Source: JACRDG01 sp963760985
GTDB lineage: Bacteria > Desulfobacterota > Desulfomonilia > Desulfomonilales > Desulfomonilaceae
Length of the DNA stretch: 64,000 nucleotides
Assembly: GCA_963760985.1 (NCBI GenBank)
Contig: CAVXFM010000009.1
Location: 104,090 to 168,089 of the forward strand
Direction of reading: 5' to 3'
The notes under the pieces are model-generated. The model did no database searches and was not told the origin of the DNA. It saw nothing but the letters and a program-made list of their open reading frames with translations. The translations under genes and the position numbers were made by a program. This document shows, in pieces, positions 1-9,183 of the stretch (position 1 is the stretch's first letter; the number at the start of each line of letters is the position of its first letter).

Positions 1-1
1 T

Positions 2-286
2 ACAATAGCCAAATACGTGAAGCTGCTCAAGAAGCCTGTCAAGGAGACTGTCGAGGTTCGCGGAGGCAACGCGGTCTTGAGTGCAAAGCCGGATGAAGCG
101 ATCACGCTTGTGCCCGGCACGTATACCATCGTGTTGCCCGCGGTTGCGGGAATCAACCCGTCCAAGAGGACGATCGACACCATACAAATTCATTCCGGAG
201 AATCCACGGTGCTGCAGGTCAGGGTAAACAAGAAAGGACGTCCGGTAGCAAAGATTGAGCCTGCGGCAAAGAACCGTAAGAAATGA
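2..286 (+). CDS. C-terminal end of a protein truncated by the window edge
   Basis: The frame is open to the left window edge, so only the last 94 residues are visible. The GTG at 17 is in frame but is not preceded by a ribosome binding site and is probably internal. The visible part is a beta-rich module with a motif of the type ELxPGxYTIVLP followed by alternating hydrophobic residues and a Lys/Arg-rich tail. This resembles carbohydrate-binding-like or PEGA-like domains at the C-terminus of exported or von Willebrand A-type proteins. The function of the whole protein cannot be told. Confidence 0.55.
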   Translation, partial: TIAKYVKLLKKPVKETVEVRGGNAVLSAKPDEAITLVPGTYTIVLPAVAGINPSKRTIDTIQIHSGESTVLQVRVNKKGRPVAKIEPAAKNRKK

Positions 287-592
287 TTTTTGGCGAGTTT
301 TTTTAGCTCTTTTTGCAAGGAGAGAAAGTCCCAATAATCTCGTGTCTCAACGAATCATTCTTCGTGGTAATGTGCGGTTCATCACCACCCACGCGAGGAA
401 CTCTCCATGATCCTGACAAGGCAGGTTCCTTTGCGCACCTGAATCTTCAGGCGACCAAAACAGATCCTGATCTAGGGGTTTTTTCTAGGAAAGACGGCTC
501 CGCTCCGGGATGGAAACCCTCCCTGTGCCCCAGCGGTCTTTGGTAAGCTGGTACCCGTGGTGGCCCCCCCTCTCGTTCTCATAGGAATAGGT
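287..592. other. intergenic stretch, no gene seen
   Basis: No open frame here has a plausible start or recognisable product. T-rich tracts follow the first gene (291-315) but I see no strong stem before them. asnB converges from the right. Confidence 0.5.
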
Positions 593-2095
593 TTACGCGA
601 GCCACTCGGGTCGGTCGGCCCAACGCCCGACGTTTTCTAGTATGGGCTCTGGCCGATCATAGGCCTCCATGAACAATTTGTGGTAAAACGCTTCTTCAGC
701 AGACCTCAAATTGCTCTCCCCATGCTCTTGGCGATATTTTTCCATGTCGTGCGCATCGATCATTTCGTGCAGAGTGGCTTCCACAAGATCAACTGTTCCG
801 CTGCCTTCATCGAACTGTTCCTTATCGCGCCAGAGGATCTCGGATGGCAGAAGATCCTCGAAAGCCTTCCTGAGGATCCATTTTTCCGGACCCAGACTCG
901 GGTCCAGTTTGTAGTGGGTGGGTATGCGCTGACCGAGACGTATCATCTCCACATCAAGGAACGGGACCCGTCCCTCAATCGAATGGGCCATGGTCATACG
1001 ATCCACGCGCTGCAGATTGATATTATGAAGGCTGGCTATGGATCTACGAAGCTCCTCCTGCAACACTGAGAAACTCTCGATGCCTTTGTAATAGGCGTAC
1101 CCCGCGAAAAGCTCGTCCGCCCCCTCACCGGTGAGGATCACCTTCACGTATTCCGAGGCGAGTCTGGAGGTGAAGTAGCAAGGGATTGCGCTCCTCACCA
1201 AATCCTGGTCGAACGATTCCAGGTAGTAAATTATTTCCGGGAGTTTGTCTCGTAACTCATGTTTCGTAATGATGTACTCATGATGAATCGTATCCAGATG
1301 TCGGGCCACTATTCTGGCGGCTTCCAGATCTCGGCTGCCTTCGACGCCCACGGTGAACGTGTGCAGCGAATCCATATTCCTTCGGGCAACCGCGGCGATG
1401 ATGCTGCTGTCAATTCCTCCCGAGAGGAACGCGCCTAGAGGAACGTCACTCATGAGGCGTTTGGCCACCGCTGCTTCCAATCCGGCCCTGAGTTCAGCGA
1501 TGAATTCGTCCGCGCTGCGATCTTCTGCATCAAGGTTTGGTACCGTATAGAACGTGGAGAACCCCTGCCTGGAATGGAAAGTCGTTCCCGGGGGAAATTC
1601 CCGGATCTGTACGCAATGCTGCGCCAGGGACTTCAACTCGGATGCAAACCAAAAACCCCCGTCCTTCTCCGCGTAATAAAGGGGCTTGATGCCTATCGGA
1701 TCTCTTGCTACAAAGAGGTCGGGCCCGTCTGCAATGGCAAAAGCGAACATTCCGTCAAGCTCATGCACCAACGAGGTCCCCAACTCCTCATAGCCGTGGA
1801 TCAGGGCCTCAGTATCGGAATTGGTCGTGAACGTGTGTTTTCCCTTTAGTTTTCTTTTCAGATCGCGAAAATTGTAGATCTCCCCATTGGCTATGACGGC
1901 CATGGAACCATCCTCGCTGTAGAGTGGCTGATCGCCTCCGGCTGGATCCATGATGGATAAGCGCCGGTGACCTAGCAGCCCGCCCTGGCGAGCACTTGTG
2001 CCTTCCGCATCCGGACCGCGATGGCGTAGGGTCTTCAACATGTCAAGGAGTTCGTTTCTTGGGGAGTCTCCCCATATACCTGCGATACCACACAT
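593..2095 (-). CDS. asnB: asparagine synthase (glutamine-hydrolysing)
   Basis: Cytosolic enzyme converting aspartate, glutamine and ATP to asparagine. The open frame extends upstream to 2206, but I start at the internal Met-Cys-Gly-Ile-Ala-Gly because Cys2 is the catalytic nucleophile of class II glutaminases once the initiator Met is removed. An AAGGA motif lies about 11 bases before this ATG. This gives 500 residues. The N-terminal glutamine amidotransferase domain is followed by the synthetase domain with the PP-loop motif SGGIDSS near residue 224. It is intact and at the short end for the family (E. coli AsnB is about 554). It lies downstream of the methyl-transfer operon on the same strand, about 210 bases away, and need not share its function. 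Confidence 0.93.
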   Translation of the reverse strand: MCGIAGIWGDSPRNELLDMLKTLRHRGPDAEGTSARQGGLLGHRRLSIMDPAGGDQPLYSEDGSMAVIANGEIYNFRDLKRKLKGKHTFTTNSDTEALIHGYEELGTSLVHELDGMFAFAIADGPDLFVARDPIGIKPLYYAEKDGGFWFASELKSLAQHCVQIREFPPGTTFHSRQGFSTFYTVPNLDAEDRSADEFIAELRAGLEAAVAKRLMSDVPLGAFLSGGIDSSIIAAVARRNMDSLHTFTVGVEGSRDLEAARIVARHLDTIHHEYIITKHELRDKLPEIIYYLESFDQDLVRSAIPCYFTSRLASEYVKVILTGEGADELFAGYAYYKGIESFSVLQEELRRSIASLHNINLQRVDRMTMAHSIEGRVPFLDVEMIRLGQRIPTHYKLDPSLGPEKWILRKAFEDLLPSEILWRDKEQFDEGSGTVDLVEATLHEMIDAHDMEKYRQEHGESNLRSAEEAFYHKLFMEAYDRPEPILENVGRWADRPEWLA

Positions 2096-2303
2096 ACTGA
2101 TGTATTCCTTCTGTTCTCGGTGTTCTTGAGACCTAAAGAGAGATCCATCGGCCGACCCTCGCGACGGCTTCATACTCTCCAAAATGCTTCCCTGACGGTG
2201 AAGCACGCTCGTGCACTAACTCGGTCACCTTTACGTTACCGCCTGAGGCCGTGTCCTATCCCTTCCTGATTACCGCTAGCCGATTCCACCGGAGGAACGT
2301 GCT

Positions 2304-2922
2304 TCATTTCGGCCCATTAAGGTAGGGAAATGCATCTGAGATTCCTGTGAGAATCATTTCTACGGCAATTGCTCCGATAAACAACGTGTTGGTTTCTCAT
2401 GAGAATCGAAAAATATTTCCCCAGCATGGTGTTTCGTCGCGCGTAGAGGCGTTCGAACACTATCCGAACCAGGACCACGAAAACCATGTTAATTGCAAGT
2501 ACGCCGCCTATCGCGAGTATGGCAGTCAGTGCGTCTACCTTGCGGCCGATAAGAATCGAAAGCCATAATGTTCCAGGGCCCACCATGTACGGCAGAGAAA
2601 CCTCGGATGCCAGCTGGGCGATATCGCCCCGAAACAGGAGATTGCTCCCCGCCCCCTCCGCGAAATACCTGTACGCAATGAGGAGGATGATCATACCGCC
2701 GAAGATCTGGAGCGCTGCGAGCCTCACATGAAATACGTCGGAAATAAGCATGTCGCCCACGAAGGCAAACAAAACGAACACTCCGAAGGAGAGCGCGGTG
2801 GCGCGCACATGCATACCCGCAAAGTCCTCGACACTGAGTCTGGTCATGAGATCCCGCAAGTACACCACTTGTGCGAAGGGATTCAGAATCACAAGCATAA
2901 AAAGGAACAGCTTCCAAGGCAT
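2304..2922 (-). CDS. MarC-family integral membrane protein, frameshifted near C-terminus
   Basis: Start chosen at ATG 2922 because GGGAAGG lies just upstream; the frame upstream of it is unrelated. The product has about six hydrophobic segments and typical MarC motifs (LFLFMLVILNPFAQ near the N-terminus, then SLPYMVGPGTLW). As written, the frame ends at 2317 with an atypical tail. The +1 frame after about 2390 reads FIGAIAVEMILTGI, the usual last MarC helix, and ends at 2304. One extra base around 2388-2396 is therefore likely. MarC proteins are inner-membrane proteins of unknown transport function. It is the last gene of the minus-strand operon, 135 bases after the methyltransferase. Confidence 0.8.
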
Positions 2923-3057
2923 GTCTTCCCTTCCCTCAGATGTGTGCTTCAGGCCTTGCGGTGTGCCGGGCTGATGTGGCGTGATTCCCGCGGTTCCTTG
3001 TCTGACATCCAAGGCCAATGGAACCTTGCCCACATCTTTTCTCCGGGAATCCATACT

Positions 3058-4317
3058 CTACTTCCGGATCTCGAATACCCCTATGAGACCGTGTCCCGTC
3101 CCGGAACAAGGTTGGAGTGCCATCTCCAGCGCACGAAGTTGATAGCCGAGCATGGGCTCGACAAAATTGGCTCGCACATCGCAACAGTCAATGGAGTGCA
3201 AGCTGTCTACGAAGCAGCGCATGGTGTCCAGAGCCTGCCCGAGGGGGTCTGGACTGCCGCCGGAGAAGCTGGGAGCACTCGGCCCCGCGGGTTTGCCGGA
3301 ATCGTGGGCTGTCAAGAGAGCCTTTGTGTAGTTCACGAGGTGGTTACAGGTTTGGAAGAAACGGCTGTAAAACCCGTTAAGTTCGTCAAACCCTTGGGCA
3401 GGGACGTAATCAACGATCAATGAGTCAAGATCCGTACGACATCCTTGTTCGAACAGTGAATTGACGGTGGCACGAAGTTTCGGGCAATGCCTGTTGTAAT
3501 CTCCCGTATCCATGTGCCGACCGACGAAAACCGATCTGTTGAAGAAGGTCAGGGGAACAATTTCCGTACCGGAGGAGGATGCTGCTTCTTGCACAATCTC
3601 CATAATCTCGTCCTTGGTCATGAGGCGCAGTGGAAAGGATGACACTTCCTTCTGAGCACGCTCTTCCTCCGGGTAAATGTAAGAGATTCGGTAATCCATG
3701 AAATATTCCTGATCCTTCTGATTCTCCCACAAATCTTGCCATTCGTACGAGTATCGTCCGAGCCAATCACCGACAAAGATGGCCTTGTCCGCGGCGTGCG
3801 CTGCGATATCCGCAAGGATGTGCGCGGCCTGATTGTCGTGGAAGTGGGAGAGAGTCCCATATCCCGCGAAGTAGATATCGAACGGCGGACAGCCTGTTGC
3901 TCGCTCCGGAAGCCCCTCCGAGAGATCTCCCTGGATGAAGCGTATGTTCGCACCTTGGCCATGACACGCTTCAGCCTGGCGGATAAGGTCCTGATTAATA
4001 TCCAGGCCGAGGTACTCCTCGATAAGCTCAAGGGGAAGCGCACTCTTTGAATCCGCCGACCAATGCACGCTGTCCCGGGGAATTCGGGTCATGAGTTCCA
4101 GTCCGTCTCCGCTGCCGCACCCCAGATCGAGAATGCGCACGCGTTTGCCCATGGCGGTTTTCTTTGCAACCACGGCGCGAAAAGACGGGGCCAACATTCT
4201 CGCGGTCACTTGGTCTTCCCAGAAGCGCCGTACATTGTCGTACTTGCCCAACAGTCCTTTCGGCTTCTCGTACATCCCACTGCGCGCAGCCTGATCGTAT
4301 GCGATGGTTTCAGCCAT
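3058..4317 (-). CDS. class I SAM-dependent methyltransferase with extra C-terminal domain
   Basis: A 419-residue protein. The SAM-binding motif VRILDLGCGSGDG sits around residues 59-71, followed by an acidic motif II (EYLGLDINQD) and QGDLSEG, so the Rossmann methyltransferase fold fills roughly residues 50-230. The C-terminal 180 residues match no family I know. The ATG is preceded by AGGACAGG. It starts 19 bases after the corrinoid protein gene, so it is almost certainly co-transcribed with it. The substrate is unknown. By position it could modify the same methylated compound or a cofactor of the pathway, but that is inference only. Confidence 0.75.
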   Translation of the reverse strand: MAETIAYDQAARSGMYEKPKGLLGKYDNVRRFWEDQVTARMLAPSFRAVVAKKTAMGKRVRILDLGCGSGDGLELMTRIPRDSVHWSADSKSALPLELIEEYLGLDINQDLIRQAEACHGQGANIRFIQGDLSEGLPERATGCPPFDIYFAGYGTLSHFHDNQAAHILADIAAHAADKAIFVGDWLGRYSYEWQDLWENQKDQEYFMDYRISYIYPEEERAQKEVSSFPLRLMTKDEIMEIVQEAASSSGTEIVPLTFFNRSVFVGRHMDTGDYNRHCPKLRATVNSLFEQGCRTDLDSLIVDYVPAQGFDELNGFYSRFFQTCNHLVNYTKALLTAHDSGKPAGPSAPSFSGGSPDPLGQALDTMRCFVDSLHSIDCCDVRANFVEPMLGYQLRALEMALQPCSGTGHGLIGVFEIRK

Positions 4318-4335
4318 GTGCGGTTCCTGTCCTTT

Positions 4336-5022
4336 TCAAGCAGCGCGAAGTTTCTTTAGCACGTCAATCGCAGAGAATGCATCTGCGCAATGCGCGTCCG
4401 CGCCAATCTCATCGGCAAATTTCGCGGAAGTGGGTGCACCGCCTATCAACACCTTGACCTGGTCGCGAATGCCCGCGGCTTCGAGCGATTCCACGACCTC
4501 TCCCATCACACGCATGGTCGTGGTGAGCAGGGCCGAAAGCCCCAGAAACTGAGCCTTTGTCTCCTTGATTGCTTGCACGATCTTCTCCGCGGGCACGTTA
4601 TTGCCCAGGTCGATTACGTCGTACCCGGCTCCCTTTACCATGATGGTAACGATATTCTTACCGATGTCGTGCAGATCTCCGTACACGGTGGCAATGACGA
4701 ACTTGCCATTCGATTCCACGCCCGCGCCGATCAGTTGGGGAGCGAGGATGTCCATGGCTGCTCCCACGCATTCCGCTGACGCGAGCATGTCAGGGATGAG
4801 GTAATCGCCTGCTTCGTACTTCCGGCCTACTATTTCCATCGGCCCACTTAGCGATTCGAGGACTATCCTTTGCGGGTCGATCTTTGCTTCCAGGGCTTGT
4901 TCCACAAGTTCGGTTACCCCGGGCTCGCCTTTCAGACCTTCCTCGATTCCCTCGTCTTCGGATTCAACGCGACCCTGAATCACGTTAAAAGCTATCTTTT
5001 CTAACAACACGTTCTCGTTCAT
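4336..5022 (-). CDS. corrinoid (B12-binding) methyl carrier protein, MtbC/MttC type
   Basis: A 228-residue protein starting at the ATG at 5022, which follows a strong AGGAGG; the frame upstream of it is non-coding. The N-terminal helical cap domain (residues 1-95) precedes a Rossmann B12-binding domain with the cobalt-ligand motif DLHDIGKNI (His near residue 116). Downstream are GYDVIDLGNNV and a GGAPTS motif, all typical of methyltransferase cognate corrinoid proteins. It accepts a methyl group from an MttB-type enzyme and passes it to a methyltetrahydrofolate-forming enzyme. It lies directly in the operon with both, and is the only corrinoid carrier in the window. Confidence 0.93.
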   Translation of the reverse strand: MNENVLLEKIAFNVIQGRVESEDEGIEEGLKGEPGVTELVEQALEAKIDPQRIVLESLSGPMEIVGRKYEAGDYLIPDMLASAECVGAAMDILAPQLIGAGVESNGKFVIATVYGDLHDIGKNIVTIMVKGAGYDVIDLGNNVPAEKIVQAIKETKAQFLGLSALLTTTMRVMGEVVESLEAAGIRDQVKVLIGGAPTSAKFADEIGADAHCADAFSAIDVLKKLRAA

Positions 5023-5263
5023 TGGTTCCTCCTCTTTCTCATTGGTTTTCCAAATTTTGTGTGGCCTAGGAGGCGGTTGCATGACGCAATTCTTCCCCAA
5101 GAAACATGGTACAGCTGTGTGGGGTCCGACGACTTTGGGCACAGGTCATCCGGAAAAAGCTTGGTAGGTCAGGCTCCCAAGACCCCACCGGCTAGTCCGG
5201 AATGTTGGTGCGTGGCGGTCCGCAGCACCATTTCCACCATGATTGGGGTCGCTCAACAGGCTT

Positions 5264-6808
5264 CTAGGAATTTGTCTGGCGCAAATGCTCCAATAACCCG
5301 GGGATCTCTTGGTAGATCCTGCTTATCGTCTTTTCGTCAAGATGGCATCTCGGTTCAGCCTCTATTTCCCGCTGCCGCTCGATCGCTCTCTCGATGACTC
5401 GGTCCTGGGAGTCCTTGCTCTCGAACCGAAACGGCTCTGAGACGTCCCCGCTGTGTATGGCCTTTCGTGCATGCCTGGCAAAGAGCTTGGTCTTGGAACC
5501 CATGACCTTTCGTACGGTGTTGAGTGCCTCGGCAATGGAGCCCTCGTCGACCTTGGGATCTCTCAGAGTGTGCTTCACCTTCCCTATCTGTTCATTGTCA
5601 AGAATCGCTTGCAATGGCGAAAAGATGCTGGTCCGGTCCAGGAGGCCGAATGCGTAGTGGATGTACTGTGCGCCGCTCATAGCCACGTACAGGTGGGTGA
5701 GCATTTTCTCGAATGTGGCCTGCATTCCGGGGACCTTCGCATCGCCCACGCCCGCGGTCGAATAACAAGGGATCTTGTAATGTCGTGCCATCTGCACACA
5801 ATCTATGTTGTACTGGTTGAACTCGGGGCAGCCATACATGTCGTGCAGGTCATCCATGCGGGCGCGGACCGGGACGCTGCCGTACAGGACCGGAGCCCCC
5901 GGTTTGATCAATTGGGTGAACGTGATGCCCGCGAGCACTTCGGCATTGATCTGAGCCACCATGCCGGCTTCCTGGATGGGGGCCGTTGAGCCTCCCTGAG
6001 GGGAAGACGAAATCACTAAGGGGAGTCCGGTATTCACTATGGAAAAGACCTTTTCAGCGGTGTCGTCCACCAGCTGCAGGGGAGATTTGAACACGCACGC
6101 GATGAACGAGATTATGGGATTGGCCAGTAGCTCCTCTTTGCCCCCCGCGATGATCTCGGCCATCCTGACGACATGCGCCAAGCTGTCTCTATGGGTGAGC
6201 CCGGCCTGCACGTGCTTGGAGATATTGTTGAGGCTCGCGAAGAACTTATTCACATCGTGTGTTTCAGGGGTCACCCCTTCATCCTGTATGTTTACCGGAC
6301 GGATAAAGAAATCGAGATGCTCCAATCGATCGCATAGGTGGGCAGCTCTCGCGAGAAGTTTTGAATCTCCGCGAAGCTGACGGTGCACGGGGACCTTGAC
6401 CGTGGTGCCGGACCCTGAAACGCTCTGATATTCCTCGAGATCCGTTTCCAGCCACACATTGGTTTCAGACCCTGTGCCGAAATAGACCCTGGGGACCTCC
6501 GCGTCCAAGAGCAGCCTGTTATCGGGGTTGCGTGCGCCCAGGACGATCCTGGACGGGGCCGCTGCAATGGCTTCTCTGACCAGGCCTTCTTGCAATCTGA
6601 CCCGCCAGCAGGTGACTTGGGAATCGGTCTCTTCGGAGACCTTCGCTCCGTGGTCCCCGAATAGTTTCGCGGCACGCTCGTTGAAACACCAAATTCCCGG
6701 CTCATTCAGGATTTCCATGGACGCCGAGTCCAACGCCCGAGTCTGATCCTGATTGAGTCTTTCGTACGGTTTCACAATTATGGTCTCTCTGGTACTTATC
6801 GCCCACAA
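5264..6808 (-). CDS. MttB-family (non-pyrrolysine) corrinoid methyltransferase, copy A
   Basis: A 514-residue member of the trimethylamine methyltransferase superfamily. It has the MttB landmarks NNISKHVQAGLT, a region with SSPQGGSTAPIQEAG, and GAPVLYGSV. No in-frame TAG interrupts it, so it lacks the pyrrolysine of true MttB and belongs with the MtgB/MtpB/MtcB-type enzymes that demethylate glycine betaine, proline betaine or carnitine. Its exact substrate cannot be read from sequence. The start is TTG 6808 after GAGGAG; a later start is possible. It is encoded 35 bases after the methyltetrahydrofolate methyltransferase gene. A 241-base gap separates it from the corrinoid gene. Confidence 0.9.
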   Translation of the reverse strand: MWAISTRETIIVKPYERLNQDQTRALDSASMEILNEPGIWCFNERAAKLFGDHGAKVSEETDSQVTCWRVRLQEGLVREAIAAAPSRIVLGARNPDNRLLLDAEVPRVYFGTGSETNVWLETDLEEYQSVSGSGTTVKVPVHRQLRGDSKLLARAAHLCDRLEHLDFFIRPVNIQDEGVTPETHDVNKFFASLNNISKHVQAGLTHRDSLAHVVRMAEIIAGGKEELLANPIISFIACVFKSPLQLVDDTAEKVFSIVNTGLPLVISSSPQGGSTAPIQEAGMVAQINAEVLAGITFTQLIKPGAPVLYGSVPVRARMDDLHDMYGCPEFNQYNIDCVQMARHYKIPCYSTAGVGDAKVPGMQATFEKMLTHLYVAMSGAQYIHYAFGLLDRTSIFSPLQAILDNEQIGKVKHTLRDPKVDEGSIAEALNTVRKVMGSKTKLFARHARKAIHSGDVSEPFRFESKDSQDRVIERAIERQREIEAEPRCHLDEKTISRIYQEIPGLLEHLRQTNS

Positions 6809-6842
6809 GCTACTCCTCGCATCTGGTTCCTTCTTCTCTTCT

Positions 6843-7641
6843 TCAGCAAGCCCTGAAGGTCCTTATATATTTCCTACAGTGCCGGTCTCTGCCTACAAGC
6901 ACGTTGGCTGTGGTCAGAGCGATCATGAGTTCCTCATCCATAGGGTCGGCAATCGCTGCGTCCAGTCCGGTGAGAACCGCCATGTGCAGAAACGCGCAAT
7001 TGAGCCGGCTTCTCTCCGGAAGCCCGAAAGAGACATTTGACAGGCCGAGGACAGTTTTCGCGCCAGGGTATCGATCCTTGATCCGCTTTATCGTTTCGAG
7101 GGTAACCTTTGCCTGGTTGATGTCAGTACTCACCGGAAGCACGAGAGGGTCAAAAAATACCCTCTCCATGCTAAGCGATGCCTTGTCACATGCGGCTGCA
7201 ATCTGCTCGCATGCTTCCAGGCGTCCCTCTGCCGTGGTCGGGATGCCTTTTTCGTTCATAGCCAGCCCCACCAGAGGGCTCTCGAAACGTGTGGCAAGGT
7301 TCACGACCTGTTCGAGCAGTTCACCTTCGGCTTTTGCCGAGTTGATCAGGGCATCTCGGTCGCCCTTGGCTTCCAGGCCAGCTCTGAGCACCTCAGGATC
7401 AGCGCTATCGATGCAGATTGCGGCATCGAGGCCTCGTGATACGGGTACTGACGGCCCAGCGCATGGCTGCCATTTCGTCGGCACGGGTTCCCGTTCCGGT
7501 TGCCACGTTGATGTCGATGTAACGTGCGCCTGCCCCGGCCTGGGAGCGAGCCAACTCCAGGAGCCCGGCCTCATCGCGGTTTTCGATGATGGGCTTTACC
7601 TCGGATCGGGTCCCGTTGATCTTTTCTCCGATAATGATCAT
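6843..7641 (-). CDS. methyltetrahydrofolate:corrinoid methyltransferase (pterin-binding fold), one frameshift
   Basis: The N-terminal part (7641 to about 7446) reads IIIGEKINGT and YIDINVATGT, the usual start of MtvA/AcsE/MtgA-type methyltetrahydrofolate methyltransferases. The remainder (LDAAICIDSADPEVL onwards, with KTVLGLSNVSFGLP and LNCAFLHMAV) lies in the +1 frame down to 6843. Removing one C of the CCC run (GGG at 7443-7445 on the plus strand) joins them as AVSTVSRGLDAAICIDS, giving about 265 residues. It should move the methyl group from the corrinoid protein to tetrahydrofolate. It lies between the two MttB-like genes, 14 bases after copy B. Confidence 0.85.
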
Positions 7642-7654
7642 GATAGCCTCGGCC

Positions 7655-9127
7655 TCAGGATTGTGGAAATATGGACGGGTCCAGGCCGGGAATTTCCGAT
7701 CGTATCCTGTCCCGGATCTCCGTGGCCAAGATCGGGAGAGCTGGCGCGTTCAATATCTCTTGCACCTTCTGCGTCGCCTTGGTCCATGCCGTGGGGCTGC
7801 CATCTTCGGCCCATTTCTCCCTGGTTTCGCGATTACTCAGACTCGGCGAATAGAGTTCCGATCTCATATGCCTTCTCGTGTGCCGGCTCAAAACGAAGTG
7901 ACCACCTGGTCCGGCTTCTTTGAGCAAATCGAACGCGAGGGTCTTCTCGTCGACGCGGATGCCCTTTACTGCTCGCAGTGCCATACCGAGAATTTCGTTG
8001 TCAATTACAAGCTTGTCATATGAGGCGGTCGTGCAACAAAACTCGAGAAACCCTGCCGCGTCATGAACGAAATTGCCGCCTGCCAAAGCCACCATCAGGC
8101 TTGTCATGGCCGATTCGTATCCGGCTTGCGCATCATTTACCTTGGAATCGGACATCCCGGCAGTGGTATAGACCGGCAGCCGAAAATGTTGCGCCAATTG
8201 GGCTGCGGCCGAGTTCAAAAGCCCCATTTCCACCGCCCCTGAGAGGTATTTCATATCCCTCATGTCCGTGATTGACGACACACAGCCCGCCAATACCGGG
8301 GTGCCCGGCCTGACCAGTTGTGTGAGCATGACTCCCGCCAAGGTGTCGACGGTCCAGACGACAAGATTTGCCGCGAGAGTGACCGGAGCGGTGGCTCCGC
8401 AAAGGGGTTCCGATGGCACCACCACCGGCACCCCCCCTCGGGCGACTTCCATGGCGAGCCTGCTATACTTTGCGTCCAGCTTGAAGGGGCTGATCACGCA
8501 GGTGACCATCGAGATGATGGGCCTCTGCCGAAGCTTTTCAGAAGACCCCGCGATGATCTGGGCCATCTTGATGACGTTTCTTACGCCGTCCACGGTGTAC
8601 ACTCCGCCCATCACATGCTTTGCGGTGTTGTTGAGTCCGGCAAAGAAGCGATTCGTATCCACTTGGTCTGCGGGCAACTCATGAGGATACACGTTCAGCA
8701 TGTACACATGGATGTGCTCCATCTGATCGACGACTCGCGCCATGTCCACGATATCGGATAGTCGAGACCGTCTTCTTTCGGTCTTGCCTGACTCTTGCAC
8801 ATTGAGTGCGGTTCCACCGGTTCCCGTATACACCCTGGCGCCTGAGATTTCGCAATCGAGACTCCCGTCCGCGGCCCGGCCGCAAAGCGACACCGAGGAA
8901 GGAGCCTTTCCGATCAGTTCCCTAACCAAGTCCGGAGGCATCTTTACCACCGTGGTCGATTCGTCCACGTCGGCTCCGGCCTCTTTGAACAGGTCCCGCG
9001 CTTCGGGAAGGTGGGTCTGGAAGCCTATTTCTGAAAAGACCCTCAACACTGTGTCTTCAATCGATTTTACGTCTTCCGCACAAAGGGGTTTATATTGGCC
9101 CCCGACAAGGCAGCGATCGTCGTTCAT
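7655..9127 (-). CDS. MttB-family (non-pyrrolysine) corrinoid methyltransferase, copy B
   Basis: A 490-residue MttB-superfamily protein, divergent from copy A. It shares the landmarks NNTAKHVMGGV, VPSEPLCGATAPVTLAAN and GTPVLAGCVSS. No in-frame TAG is present. The ATG at 9127 is preceded by AGAGGAAG at good distance. Together with copy A it suggests either two substrates or sequential demethylation steps feeding one corrinoid carrier. It is the second gene of the operon, 57 bases after the activation-domain gene. Confidence 0.9.
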   Translation of the reverse strand: MNDDRCLVGGQYKPLCAEDVKSIEDTVLRVFSEIGFQTHLPEARDLFKEAGADVDESTTVVKMPPDLVRELIGKAPSSVSLCGRAADGSLDCEISGARVYTGTGGTALNVQESGKTERRRSRLSDIVDMARVVDQMEHIHVYMLNVYPHELPADQVDTNRFFAGLNNTAKHVMGGVYTVDGVRNVIKMAQIIAGSSEKLRQRPIISMVTCVISPFKLDAKYSRLAMEVARGGVPVVVPSEPLCGATAPVTLAANLVVWTVDTLAGVMLTQLVRPGTPVLAGCVSSITDMRDMKYLSGAVEMGLLNSAAAQLAQHFRLPVYTTAGMSDSKVNDAQAGYESAMTSLMVALAGGNFVHDAAGFLEFCCTTASYDKLVIDNEILGMALRAVKGIRVDEKTLAFDLLKEAGPGGHFVLSRHTRRHMRSELYSPSLSNRETREKWAEDGSPTAWTKATQKVQEILNAPALPILATEIRDRIRSEIPGLDPSIFPQS

Positions 9128-9183
9128 GTATGTCTTCCTCTATTCCCCAGGCATTGATGTTCATGTCGGGCTGGTACCGTCGT

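Noticed and set aside
313..546. 77-residue plus-strand frame near the left edge
   Set aside because: No ribosome site, no motif and irregular composition; it looks like chance reading of intergenic DNA.
680..1069. 129-residue plus-strand frame inside asnB
   Set aside because: Antisense shadow of a well-supported asparagine synthase gene.
2728..3423. 231-residue plus-strand frame
   Set aside because: Antisense to the MarC-like and methyltransferase genes, with no ribosome site or family motif.
5264..9127. Pyrrolysine-containing methylamine methyltransferases
   Set aside because: Neither MttB-like gene has an in-frame TAG, and no pyl genes are visible.
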